64,000 nt of DNA from Solwaraspora sp. WMMD406 (GTDB lineage Bacteria; Actinomycetota; Actinomycetes; Mycobacteriales; Micromonosporaceae), in the NCBI RefSeq assembly GCF_029626025.1, contig NZ_JARUBF010000001.1, positions 5,426,001-5,490,000 of the forward strand. Reading direction: 5' to 3'. Under the pieces are notes generated by a model. That model saw only the letters and a program-made list of their open reading frames with translations, had not been told where the DNA came from and searched no databases. A program made the translations under genes and the position numbers. Each line of letters begins with the position of its first letter. Within the stretch, counting starts at the first letter, position 1. This document shows positions 52,010-60,308 of this stretch, one piece after another.

Positions 52010-54532
52010 GTGCACGACGACAGCCCGCACCCCCATCCGACCGCCGGCGGTCTCCGCCTGGTGCGCCGCAACCCGCTGGTGACCGGTGACATCAGCTGGA
52101 TGGAACTGTTCGTCGACCTGTTCTTCGTGTTCGCCTTCCTGAAGGTCACCACCCTGATGGCGGCCGACCTGACCGTGGTCGGCATGTTGCGCGGGGTCCT
52201 GGTGATCCTGCTGCTGTGGCACTGCTGGACCTCGTGCGTCTGGCTCGGCAACGTCGTCCACCTGGACCGGGGCGGCATGCCGCCGATGATGGTCGGCATC
52301 GCCGCCGTCGTGCTGATGATCGGCGTGGCCGTGCCGGAGACGTTCGTCGACCTGCCGGGCAGGCTACCCGGACCGGTCGTCGTGGCGGTCGGTTACCTGG
52401 CCATCCGGGTCAGCGTACTCGTGGTCCTCACCCGGTCCCGCTGGTCCGAGGGTCCGGCCGGCCGCCGGCCGGCCGCGATCTCCTGGGCGACGCTCGCCGC
52501 GTCGGCGTCGGTGCTGCTGACCGCCGCGCTGCTACCGCCGCACCTGCCACCTAGGTTCGACGGGGACCTGGTACGGCTGATCCTGTTCGCGTTGGCGCTC
52601 GCCATCGACTTCGTCATCCTGACCGCGGTCGGCCGGGGCACCTGGCAGATCGTCTCGCCGTGGCACCTGGCCGAACGGCACGCGCTGATCGTCCTGATCG
52701 CGCTGGGCGAGACGATCATCTCGATCGGTACCGGCGGCCGGGTCGGCGTCGACATCCCGGTCACCTGGCCGCTGCTCACCGCCGCCACACTCGGCCTGGT
52801 CGTCGTGACCGCCCTGTGGTGGAGCTACTTCGACCTCGCCAAGATCCTCGCCGAGCACGCCCTGTCCCGGCGCTCCGGCGTGGACCAGACCCGGATGGCC
52901 CGGGACGTGTACAGCGGCCTGCACCTGCCGATGATCGGAGGGCTGATCTTCTTCGCCCTCGGCCTCAAACACGCGATCGCCACCATGACCGGCGGCACCG
53001 AACACCCGTGGACCGTCGCCGACGCGGTCATCCTTTTCGGCGGAGTACTGCTCTACCTGCTGGCGCTGGTCGCCTTCGAATGGTTGTCCGGGCGCCTGCT
53101 GGGTCGCAGCCCGATCCTCGGCATCGCTCTGCTGCTGGGTCTGCTCCCGGTAGCCGCCCGGGTCCCGCCATTGGGCTCGTTGGCGCTGCTGTCCGTTGGC
53201 GTCGTGGCGATGCTCGTCGCCGACCGGACCGTGTTCCGCAGCCGACACTCCCAACTGCACCGGCTGACCGAATCCGAGTCGTCGCGCCTGCACGGGGTCA
53301 CTCCCCGCGAACTCTTCCTGGACCTGGTCTTCGTCTTCGCGTTCATCCAGGTCACCACGTTGATGACCCGACAAACCTCGGTCCTGGGCATCGTCCGGGG
53401 GCTGACCCTGCTGGCACTGCTGTGGTGGGCCTGGACCTCCTACTCCTGGCTCACCAACGCGGTCCGCACCGACACGGTCCTGGTCCGGATCACGACGATC
53501 GGCATCGCCGCCTCGATCATGGTGATCGGCATCGCCACCCCGCAGGCGTTCGAACCAGCCGCCGGCAGCCTGCCCGGCTCGCTGATCATCGTCGCCTGCT
53601 ATCTCGCCGGTCAGTTGATGCAGACCGTGCTGATCCTGCACGCGTCGCGCACCGAACCGGTGCTGCGAGAGCTCGCACAGCAGAACGCCGTCCCGTCCAC
53701 GGCCGCGCTGGTCCTGCTCGCCGGGTTCGCGGTGGTCGAGCTGGTGACGACCGACCGGTTGGCGGGGATTCCGGCGGTCACGTTGCTCTGGGTCTCGGCG
53801 CTGGCCATCCAGCTCGTCGGCAGCTATCCGACCGGGGTCGACTCATGGCGGCCCCGCTCCATCCGGCACTGGGTGGACCGGTACGCGCTGATCATGCTCA
53901 TCGCTTTCGGCGAGGCGATCATCTCGGTCGGTCTGGCCGTCGCGGATCAGCCGATCTCGACCACCGTCATGATCATCGTCGGCACAGCGGCGGTCGCCGT
54001 CGGGGCCTTGTGGTGGCCGTACTTCACCACGATCGACTCTGCCCGTCTCGCTCTGGAGGCACAGACCGGCGTCGACCGAGCCAGACTCGCCCGGGACGGG
54101 TTCACCTACCTACACCTGCCGATGGTCGCCTGCGTCATCCTGATCGCGTACGGCCTCCACCAGGCAGCCGTGCCACCCGACGAGACGGGCATCCGGTTCG
54201 GTCACTACGCCTTCTACTGGGGGGTGGGGTTCTACCTGCTCGCCAACCAGGTGTACTGGTGGCGTACCTGGCGCGCGCTCAGTTGGTATCGGATCGTCAG
54301 CGCCAGCGTGGTCATCGTGCTGGCGTACCCGACCGCCTCGCTGCCCGCCGTCTGGACGCTGCCGGCGCTGACGGTGTTCGGGCTGATCTCCGCGGCCGCC
54401 GAGTTCCGCCTGGTAGGCGATCTGCGGACCCGGTCACCGCAACCGAGCCGCACCCGGTCACCGCAACCGACCCCGACCCCGACCCGGTCACCACAACCGA
54501 GCCGCCGGCCCGGTGACCCGAGGACCCGCTGA
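52010..54532 (+). CDS. Double LtrA-domain membrane protein
   Basis: This 840-residue membrane protein is made of two consecutive LtrA (low temperature requirement A) units: residues about 25-395 begin DISWMELFVDLFFVFAFLKVTTLMA and residues about 425-800 begin RELFLDLVFVFAFIQVTTLMT. Each contains the conserved (E)RHALIVLIALGETIIS / DRYALIMLIAFGEAIIS motif and WWSYFD / WWPYFT. Most homologues carry one unit of about 370-400 residues, so this is a tandem fusion. The C-terminal tail (RSPQPSRTRSPQPTPTPTRSPQPS) comes from 24-30-bp DNA repeats. The start is a GTG at 52010. Function of the family is unclear. Confidence 0.88.
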   Translation: MHDDSPHPHPTAGGLRLVRRNPLVTGDISWMELFVDLFFVFAFLKVTTLMAADLTVVGMLRGVLVILLLWHCWTSCVWLGNVVHLDRGGMPPMMVGIAAVVLMIGVAVPETFVDLPGRLPGPVVVAVGYLAIRVSVLVVLTRSRWSEGPAGRRPAAISWATLAASASVLLTAALLPPHLPPRFDGDLVRLILFALALAIDFVILTAVGRGTWQIVSPWHLAERHALIVLIALGETIISIGTGGRVGVDIPVTWPLLTAATLGLVVVTALWWSYFDLAKILAEHALSRRSGVDQTRMARDVYSGLHLPMIGGLIFFALGLKHAIATMTGGTEHPWTVADAVILFGGVLLYLLALVAFEWLSGRLLGRSPILGIALLLGLLPVAARVPPLGSLALLSVGVVAMLVADRTVFRSRHSQLHRLTESESSRLHGVTPRELFLDLVFVFAFIQVTTLMTRQTSVLGIVRGLTLLALLWWAWTSYSWLTNAVRTDTVLVRITTIGIAASIMVIGIATPQAFEPAAGSLPGSLIIVACYLAGQLMQTVLILHASRTEPVLRELAQQNAVPSTAALVLLAGFAVVELVTTDRLAGIPAVTLLWVSALAIQLVGSYPTGVDSWRPRSIRHWVDRYALIMLIAFGEAIISVGLAVADQPISTTVMIIVGTAAVAVGALWWPYFTTIDSARLALEAQTGVDRARLARDGFTYLHLPMVACVILIAYGLHQAAVPPDETGIRFGHYAFYWGVGFYLLANQVYWWRTWRALSWYRIVSASVVIVLAYPTASLPAVWTLPALTVFGLISAAAEFRLVGDLRTRSPQPSRTRSPQPTPTPTRSPQPSRRPGDPRTR
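54428..54505. repeat. 24-30-bp tandem repeat at the 3' end of the LtrA gene
   Basis: Three units begin ACCCGGTCACCGCAACCGA or its near copy (54428, 54452, 54482). The middle unit is 6 bp longer through extra CCCCGA steps. They encode the RSPQPS-type tail of the LtrA protein. Confidence 0.8.
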
Positions 54533-54589
54533 CCACGACGGTTCGCCGGCCAGGAGACCGCGCCCTACTGCCCGACCGCCCCGTCGATA

Positions 54590-54799
54590 CGTTCCCGCAG
54601 CGTCCTCGCCGGCCATCACCCGCCGGAACCAGTGCCGATCCACGTCCGCCATGTGCCGGACCAGCCCGAGCAGGGACATCGTCGACGGCAGCACCAACCT
54701 ACGCGCCAACTGCTCCGGCTCCAGACCATGGCACTTGAGCTCCAGCGTCCGCCGATGCCAGTGCAGGAAGCCGGAAAGCGTGGCGCGTTCGTCGCCGCG
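54590..54799 (-). pseudogene. DinB/DUF664 fragment
   Basis: The minus strand encodes GDERATLSGFLHWHRRTLEL, then LEPEQLARRLVLPSTMSLLG and LVRHMADVDRHWFRRVMAGE. This is the first helices of the DUF664/DinB-like family, including its metal-ligand His in the VRHMADVDRHWF helix. The open frame continues at both ends into unrelated sequence. The upstream part is antisense to the MerR remnant, and the expected C-terminal two-thirds are absent. It is therefore a truncated relic. Confidence 0.65.
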
Positions 54800-54823
54800 T
54801 GGCGCCGCCGGAAACGCTCCGGC

Positions 54824-55173
54824 ATGCGGGTGGCCGAACTGGCTGACGCGGTAGGCGTCGCCCCGACACGATCCGTTACTACGAACCCTGCCTAGCTGCT
54901 GCAAGGCGCCGGACCGGACCGACGCCGGCTACCGGCTGTACGGCGCCAGAGCGGTGGAACGGCTGCGCTTTCGTCCAGGGCTGCCAGCGCCTCGGGTTGC
55001 GGCTGCGGGAGATCGCCGACCTGCTCGCCGTACGCGACACCGGGGCCTGCCCCTGTGAGCCGGCCGACCGGTTGCCGCCGGCCGACTGTCCGTCCCCCGA
55101 GCCGGGCCACTGGTGCCCGCCGGAGGACAGATGTCCACCGGACCACCTCACCAGCGACGAGGAAAGGAGGTGA
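54824..55173 (+). pseudogene. MerR-family regulator remnant with several frameshifts
   Basis: An ATG at 54824 starts MRVAELADAVGVAP, but the expected DTIRYYE helix continues in a second frame (TIRYYEP). DAGYRLYGARAVERLRF follows in another frame. Then FVQGCQRLGLRLREIADLLAVRDTG, CPCEPADRL and CPSPEPGHWCPPEDRC continue to the TGA at 55171-55173. At least three indels are needed, and about 30 residues between CPCEPADRL and the Cys-containing tail are missing. The intact family is a metal- or redox-responsive MerR type with a CPC motif. It cannot make a functional repressor as sequenced. Confidence 0.75.
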
Positions 55174-55175
55174 TC
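55161..55175 (+). promoter_or_regulatory. Extended perfect Shine-Dalgarno sequence
   Basis: GGAAAGGAGGTGATC immediately precedes the ATG at 55176. From AAAGGAGGTGATC it is a 13-base exact complement of the usual bacterial 16S rRNA 3' end. It overlaps the MerR remnant's stop codon, so coupling was probably the ancestral arrangement. Confidence 0.75.
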
Positions 55176-55496
55176 ATGATGCTGGCGACGACCACCGCGT
55201 ACGACTGCGAACCGGACTGCTGCGGACCCGACTGCTGCTGCGGACCGACGGCGGCGGTCCGGTCCGGTGTCGCACGAAGACCGGGACGGACGCCGCGGTG
55301 GGTGCCGCCGAGCGCGCCGGCGACACCCACCAGGTGGGCGACCTACGAAGCGGTGCCGGTGACGGACGAGCCGCTACGGCGCACCGTGTACGTCACGGTC
55401 GCCCCACTCCAGAAGTGGAAGGTGAGCGTGACCGGGGCGTTGTCGTTCACCTCGGCGAAGAAGGTCGAGGTCAACGAGATGGTGTTGGCGCTGTAG
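55176..55496 (+). CDS. Cysteine-rich small protein, probably altered at its 3' end
   Basis: The start ATG-ATG at 55176 lies behind a perfect Shine-Dalgarno. The N-terminus MMLATTTAYDCEPDCCGPDC + CCGP has six Cys in about 15 residues (C-x3-CC-x2-CCC), suggesting a metal-binding peptide accompanying the MerR-type regulator. After residue 28 the sequence loses this character (Arg/Pro-rich), and the last 154 bp are antisense to the cellulase gene. The real product was probably only 30-40 residues and the present reading frame runs on after a frameshift. Confidence 0.5.
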   Translation: MMLATTTAYDCEPDCCGPDCCCGPTAAVRSGVARRPGRTPRWVPPSAPATPTRWATYEAVPVTDEPLRRTVYVTVAPLQKWKVSVTGALSFTSAKKVEVNEMVLAL

Positions 55497-57490
55497 TTCG
55501 GCGCGAACGTGACGTCGAACTCCTTGTACGACGTCCAGTTGTGCGGGCCGGCGTTGGACCCGTCGGCGTACCGCGCCTCCATCGTGGCCAGTTGGTCGCC
55601 GTTGAAGGCGGTCGGAATGCTGAACGCCGACGTGGTGCCGGTCGCGTTCTGCAGCACCGGCCGGTCGTGCGAGAGGATGTTGATCCGCCAGGGCACACCA
55701 GCGGAAAAGTGGGCGTGCAGGGTGGCGTTCACCCCGTACGCCCGGTTGCCGACCAGTCGGGTGACGGCGGACGCGGTCAGCGTCAGCTGGTTGCCGCTGA
55801 TCGTGTAGTCGGTCCCCCGCACCAGCTCGGTGTTGCCCTGTCGCAGGCTCTGGAAGGTCAGACCGTTGAGGTTGAGCGCGAGGGTCTTTGCGGTGATGCC
55901 GCCGGTGCGCGGAACGAAGATCATGTCACTGGCGGCGGTGCCGGACCGGGTGGTCCAGCTCGACTTGATCTGCGCGATGAGCTCGGGGTCGCTCCACTGG
56001 AAGCTGGTCCGGCCCAGGTGCTGGCCGTTGTCCCAGAGTTGGGTGGCGATCTTGCGGGTCCGGGTGTGGTAACCGAAAAACTCGAAGAACTTGAGCTTCT
56101 CACCCTGTTGGATGGTCCCGGTGTGCCGGTCGAAGCCGAGCAGACCGTACTCGCCGATGACCACCGGGATGCCCCGGGAGACGAACGTGTTCTGCACCCG
56201 GTTGAGTGAGTCGATCACGTCCTGTTGCGCGGTGGCGTCGAACCGGTATCCGCCGGCCACGTTGACACTGAACGGCCAGTAACCGTAGTAGTGCACGGTG
56301 GCGATCAGGTTGGGGTCGTTCAACGCGGTGAAGGTGCTGGCCAGTTCGTCCAAGCGCGCCTGGTCCGACGAGGTGTGCAGGGTCGGCAGGATGAGCAGCC
56401 GGGTGGCGTTGTTTCCGCCGGATCCCCGGACGATCTGGTGGAACCGACGGTTCAGCTCGTCGAGCAGCTGCGCGTTCTGCGCGTCGCCGGAGCTGTTGGC
56501 GAACTGCGGCTCGTTGACGCTTTCGAAGTGCAGCTTGGGCGACGAGTCACGGAACGTCGCCGCCAACTGGGTCCACAGGGCGCTGTAGCGGGCCAGGACG
56601 GTGGTCCGGTTGCTCGGCATCTGGTGGATCCACTGCCACGAGTCGTGATGCAGGTTGATCATCACGTACAGGTCCTCGGCGAGCGCCCAGTCGACGACCT
56701 GTTTGACCCGGGCCAACCGGGTCGGATCGATCGTGTAAGTGGGGGCCGCGCCGTGGTGGTGGGTCCAGGTGGTCGGGATGCGGATGCTCTTGAAGCCCTG
56801 GGCCTTGATGTTGCGGATCAACGCCTGGGTGACCAGCGGGTTGCCCCACGACGTTTCGCCGCTGCCGGCCAGGTTGTCGCCGGTGGCGTCGAGGGTGTTG
56901 CCGAGGTTCCAGCCGGGCTGCATGTCGTCGACGATCGCCTGGGGGTTGCCCGGCGGGCGCGGGGTGCTGGTCGGGGGCGCGGTCGTCGGGGGCGCGGTGG
57001 TCGGCGGTGCCGTCGTGGGCGGTGCCGTCGTGGGCGGTGCGGTCGTCGGGCCGACGCTGCCGGTGCAGGTGACGCCGTTGAGCGCGAACGAGGTCGGGGC
57101 GGTGTTGCTGCCGGACCAGGAACCGTTGAAACCGAAGGAGACGGTCGCGTTGGTGCCGAGGTTGGCGTTGTAGCTGACGTTGGTCGCGGTGACCTGGCCG
57201 CCCGAGCTGGTGATGGTGGCGTTCCACGCCTGGGTGACCTGTTGCCCGGACGGGAAGGTCCAGGACAGCTGCCAGCCGCTGATCGGGTCGCCGAGGTTGG
57301 TGACGGCGACGTTGGCGGTGAAGCCGCCGGGCCACTGGGACGGTGCCGAGTAGATCACCCGGCAGCCGGTGGCCGCGTGGGCGCTGGCGGCGACGGCGAA
57401 GCTGCCGCCGAGCAGTGCGGCGGTGACGCCGCCGGCGACCAGGCCGGCGCGCCACCGTCGGCGGCCCGCTGTCGTTGTCTGTCGTGTCAT
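55343..57490 (-). CDS. Secreted cellulase: CBM2 - linker - GH5 - X2
   Basis: This 715-residue extracellular endoglucanase-like enzyme has, after a twin-arginine-containing signal peptide (RRRWRAGLVAGGVTAALLGG, cleavage near AHA-A), a CBM2 cellulose-binding module (GCRVIYSAPSQWPGGFTANVAVTNLG, SGWQLSWTFPSGQQV). A Pro/Thr linker of PPTTA repeats follows. The GH5 domain is at about 190-510, with GWNLGNTLDA, LHHDSWQW, acid/base Glu in HFESVNEPQF and nucleophile Glu in VVIGEYGLLG. A C-terminal X2/Ig-like module is at about 515-610, then a further beta domain (YKEFDVTFAPNYSANTISL). The ATG at 57490 has GAGGAGCGAC upstream; a start 12 codons earlier lacks support. Confidence 0.93.
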   Translation of the reverse strand: MTRQTTTAGRRRWRAGLVAGGVTAALLGGSFAVAASAHAATGCRVIYSAPSQWPGGFTANVAVTNLGDPISGWQLSWTFPSGQQVTQAWNATITSSGGQVTATNVSYNANLGTNATVSFGFNGSWSGSNTAPTSFALNGVTCTGSVGPTTAPPTTAPPTTAPPTTAPPTTAPPTSTPRPPGNPQAIVDDMQPGWNLGNTLDATGDNLAGSGETSWGNPLVTQALIRNIKAQGFKSIRIPTTWTHHHGAAPTYTIDPTRLARVKQVVDWALAEDLYVMINLHHDSWQWIHQMPSNRTTVLARYSALWTQLAATFRDSSPKLHFESVNEPQFANSSGDAQNAQLLDELNRRFHQIVRGSGGNNATRLLILPTLHTSSDQARLDELASTFTALNDPNLIATVHYYGYWPFSVNVAGGYRFDATAQQDVIDSLNRVQNTFVSRGIPVVIGEYGLLGFDRHTGTIQQGEKLKFFEFFGYHTRTRKIATQLWDNGQHLGRTSFQWSDPELIAQIKSSWTTRSGTAASDMIFVPRTGGITAKTLALNLNGLTFQSLRQGNTELVRGTDYTISGNQLTLTASAVTRLVGNRAYGVNATLHAHFSAGVPWRINILSHDRPVLQNATGTTSAFSIPTAFNGDQLATMEARYADGSNAGPHNWTSYKEFDVTFAPNYSANTISLTSTFFAEVNDNAPVTLTFHFWSGATVTYTVRRSGSSVTGTAS

Positions 57491-57884
57491 GTCGCTCCTC
57501 GCCGTGGGGTGCCTGCACGCAGGCATGAGGGACGGGCACCGGCGGTCGGGGAGGCAGCCAGCACCAGCGAAGTGGCCGCAGACTAAGTCGGGAGCCTAAA
57601 CTTTGTCAATCGGCGACGACCTATGTAGACAACTGACGATGCGTCTACGAGAGCGGATCGGAGCAGGGTCACAGACCCGCCCGAGCAAGGGAGGAAATAC
57701 CGCCGGGCCCAGGTCTGTCGGGCCTCAAGGGTCAGACAGCCTGAGCCGCAAGGCGACAAGGTGACCAGACATCAGTCAGGACCGGTGACGTCAAGTCAGC
57801 CGTGGCCGGTACAAAGATGACCCAGCAACCACCACGGCCCCGCACCTCACCAGGTACGGGGCCGTTGCCGTGATGCTCAACGGC
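57491..57884. other. Intergenic region with terminator before the cellulase
   Basis: This 394-bp region separates the DUF397 gene from the cellulase on the same strand. A hairpin at 57834-57865 (ACGGCCCCG paired with CGGGGCCGT, inner ACCT/AGGT, loop CACC) lies 20 bp after the DUF397 stop and should terminate that transcript. GTAGAC and GTCTAC face each other at a distance near 57630-57655. The AT-rich stretch around 57595-57625 may hold the cellulase promoter. No gene is seen. Confidence 0.5.
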
Positions 57885-58064
57885 TCAGCGGGCCTGCTTC
57901 GCCAGCTCCACGAAGCTCGACCAGGCGGCCGGGCCGAAGGCGAGCGTACCGCCGTCGCGGTCCTTGGTGTCCCGGACGAAGACCCGGCCCGGGATGTTGT
58001 CGGCGACCTCGACGCATCCGTTGGTGTCGCTGTGGCTGCTCTTGTGCCAGTGCGCGCCGGTCAT
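57885..58064 (-). CDS. DUF397 protein
   Basis: This 59-residue protein has the DUF397 pattern WHKSSHSDTNGCVEVAD, VFVRDTKDRDGGTLAFGPAAWSSFV. DUF397 proteins are encoded next to XRE-type regulators in actinobacteria and are thought to act as their partners. The ATG at 58064 overlaps the stop of the XRE gene by 4 bp (ATGA), fixing the start over an earlier ATG at 58070. Confidence 0.93.
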   Translation of the reverse strand: MTGAHWHKSSHSDTNGCVEVADNIPGRVFVRDTKDRDGGTLAFGPAAWSSFVELAKQAR

Positions 58065-58846
58065 GTCCATCTCTCTTCCATCCTTGCAATCAGCTCCAGG
58101 CTCTGCCGGTGCGGCAGCGCATGTCCCCGGGTCACTTCCCACGCGTCCTCAAGCCTCGCCGTGTCATCCGGAGCCTCGACAATCCGGCCGCGCAGGTAGC
58201 CGTCCAGGAACCCCACGGTACGCCCTTCAACGGTGGCGAGCACCAGTCCGCCATGCAGCCCTGGATAGAGACCGGTCCCGAGGGGGATCACGTGGACCTG
58301 AACGTTGGGCCGCTCGGCGACCTCTAGCAACGCCCCGATCTGCTCACGCATCACGTCCCGGCTACCGACCTCGCGATGAAACGCCATCTCGTCGACCACC
58401 GCGACGAGCCGACATGGACTCTTCCGGGACAGGATCGACTGACGAGCAATCCGGGCGGCAACCAGGCCGTCTAGGTCGGCTCCGGGATCATCCTCGAAGA
58501 CGGACAGCACCTCGCGGGCGTACGCCTCGGTCTGGAGCAACCCGGGTACGACGAACGGGTGAAACGCACGGAGCAGGGTTGCTCGCCCTTCGTACTCGAC
58601 GAACGGACGGAGCCACACGGGCGCCCGCTCGCCGACGACGAACTCTCGATAGAACTCGGCGAGCGCCGTTCCAAACGCCTTGTCGACGGCTTGCAGGTAG
58701 TCAGGCAGGATGGGCCGCTCGCCGCGTTCGACCGAGCCGACGTGGCTCCCCGAGAAGTGAATGCGCTCGCCCCATGCCTCTTGCGTCAGCCCTGCCGCTT
58801 CACGCAGTCGACGCAGTTCCCTTACCAGATATCGACTACCGCCCAT
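58061..58846 (-). CDS. XRE-family regulator with DUF5753-type domain
   Basis: This 261-residue protein has an N-terminal XRE HTH (about 8-65, LVRELRRLREAAGLTQEAWGERIHFSGSHVGSVERGERPILPDYLQAVDKAF) and a C-terminal domain of the type usual in actinobacterial DUF397-linked regulators (PFVEYEGRATLLRAFHPFVVPGLLQTEAYARE, NVQVHVIPLGTGLYPGLHGGLVLAT). The pair resembles systems linked to development and antibiotic production in Streptomyces. The start is an ATG at 58846. Its target genes are unknown. Confidence 0.92.
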   Translation of the reverse strand: MGGSRYLVRELRRLREAAGLTQEAWGERIHFSGSHVGSVERGERPILPDYLQAVDKAFGTALAEFYREFVVGERAPVWLRPFVEYEGRATLLRAFHPFVVPGLLQTEAYAREVLSVFEDDPGADLDGLVAARIARQSILSRKSPCRLVAVVDEMAFHREVGSRDVMREQIGALLEVAERPNVQVHVIPLGTGLYPGLHGGLVLATVEGRTVGFLDGYLRGRIVEAPDDTARLEDAWEVTRGHALPHRQSLELIARMEERWT

Positions 58847-59060
58847 AGACCTTCACATCCCTCAAATTCTCCGTGTTGGACCGCGCCACACCTTCGCAGC
58901 CACCGAGGACCGCAGACTGCCACGAGCAACCACCTGGTCACTCCTGGTCGTCGTTCATCTTCCGTCGATACCGATCCGCAGTCCAGGGTGGAAATCGACC
59001 TGGGACGAATCCTTGCCAACCCGAGGTCCCCGAACCGCCCGCTCTCCGAAGGGGATCAAG

Positions 59061-59447
59061 GTGCCCAGAGATAACGGCGCATCCGCCGGCCGCAACGCCC
59101 AGCTACCAAAACGCGTTCCCGGGCAGACGGACGTCGAGCACGATCCGCGCTTCCGCCTCATCGCGGCACGCGGTGTCGCCCAGGCCCCCGCCCGATCGAA
59201 AATGCCCCTCGCGGTATCGGTCGAGATCGCACGCTCGACCGTCGAGGCCCGTGAACGCATCAAGCAGCACATGCCGTCGCGGCATGGAGACTGCCCGACG
59301 TGCGAGGAGACCGCACCGTGCCGGCCGTTTACCCGGGCGCTGACCATCCTCGACAGGCACGACCCGGGCATGGCACGGCGGGTGCGCGCGGTGCTTCAGG
59401 TCCTCGCGCTGCCGGCGCCGCCCTCGGCGAACCAGGGGGCCGCGTGA
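59061..59447 (+). CDS. Hypothetical protein of the XRE/DUF397 island
   Basis: This 128-residue protein starts at a GTG at 59061 after GAAGGGGATCAAG. The N-terminal part is basic and low in structure. The C-terminal half has helical character with EIARSTVEARERIKQHMPSRHGDCPTCEETAPCRPFTRALTILDRHDPGMARRV, including a CPTC...C arrangement that could bind a metal. I do not recognise a named family. It diverges from the XRE gene, and its stop overlaps the next start by 1-4 bp, indicating cotranscription. Confidence 0.7.
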   Translation: MPRDNGASAGRNAQLPKRVPGQTDVEHDPRFRLIAARGVAQAPARSKMPLAVSVEIARSTVEARERIKQHMPSRHGDCPTCEETAPCRPFTRALTILDRHDPGMARRVRAVLQVLALPAPPSANQGAA

Positions 59448-59704
59448 TGACCGAGGATGAACCACTGCTGCGCGTTGGCGAAGTGCTCAACCTGAGCAAG
59501 GCAGACTGGGTGTACGGCGACCGAGACCTGACCGTCCGGGTCTCGGACATCCGCTACGGACTCGACAAGCCGGATTGCCTGGTCGTCGCGATCCTCGCCA
59601 CGGTGATGGAGTTCGGCCGGGACGGGCGCATGTTGATGCTCAACGTTTACAAGTCCGCCCTGACCCGCCCGGGCGTCCGTGCGGTGAACGGCGCAGTCCC
59701 GTGA
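59447..59704 (+). CDS. Small hypothetical protein, coupled
   Basis: This 85-residue protein starts at an ATG at 59447 (or a GTG one codon earlier), overlapping the preceding stop. The sequence LLRVGEVLNLSKADWVYGDRDLTVRVSDIRYG, LVVAILATVMEFGRDGRMLMLNVYKSAL looks like a small alpha/beta or beta-barrel protein; KADWVYGDRDLTVRVSDIR is an OB- or SH3-like pattern. It has no family I can name. Its operon partner is the CxxC protein upstream. Confidence 0.7.
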   Translation: MTEDEPLLRVGEVLNLSKADWVYGDRDLTVRVSDIRYGLDKPDCLVVAILATVMEFGRDGRMLMLNVYKSALTRPGVRAVNGAVP

Positions 59705-59789
59705 CGCGCGCCGCGTTCCGGGCAAGATCCCCGCCCTGTCTATGCTCGGCTCTGAACAGCGCAGACAGCCTTAGATCGGAGACGCGGAC

Positions 59790-60308
59790 ATGCAGGTCGC
59801 CGAAGTCCTGGACGTGCTCGAAGCACTGTTCCAGACCAGCAAGCACCCGGACATCACCGATGTGCGGCGATACGGGCAGGACACCGAGCCCGGCGCCAAC
59901 TCGCCGGCCGGGGTACGGGTCTACTACTCGACCGGGTCGACCGGAATGCTGTGGGTGGCCGCCGGCAAGCCCGCCCCGGCCCCGGCACCGTTGCCGGCCG
60001 AGCTGCCCGCGCCTCGCGAACGGGCACGTCGCACCCTGGCGTTCGCAGTACAGCTGCTGGACTTCGCCCGCCCTGAGGAGTTCACGTCGTGGGAGCCGTG
60101 CGCCTTTTCTGGCGTGCACATGTCCCCATCCGGGATGAAGATCACCTGCCGGGACGGCAGCGCCGTCTACCTGCGGGCGACCGCCACCACCGGACCGGGC
60201 GGCATCGCAGGCGAACCACAGGAAGACCCGTATCCGGACTACCAGATCCCCGAAGGAGTCCATTCATGGCGCCAAGAGGTAGATGCTCGGTCTGCGGCCA
60301 GCAGGTAA
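59790..60308 (+). CDS. Hypothetical protein, XRE/DUF397 island
   Basis: This 172-residue protein starts with an ATG at 59790 after GATCGGAGACGCGGAC. Residues 1-55 (AEVLDVLEALFQTSKHPDITDVRRYG, GVRVYYSTGSTGMLWVA) and 60-150 (RARRTLAFAVQLLDFARPEEFTSW) look structured, and an Ala/Pro linker lies between. No family is recognised. The 3' end overlaps the small Cys protein start at 60266 by 43 bp in another frame, so translation of the two may be linked. Confidence 0.65.
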   Translation: MQVAEVLDVLEALFQTSKHPDITDVRRYGQDTEPGANSPAGVRVYYSTGSTGMLWVAAGKPAPAPAPLPAELPAPRERARRTLAFAVQLLDFARPEEFTSWEPCAFSGVHMSPSGMKITCRDGSAVYLRATATTGPGGIAGEPQEDPYPDYQIPEGVHSWRQEVDARSAASR

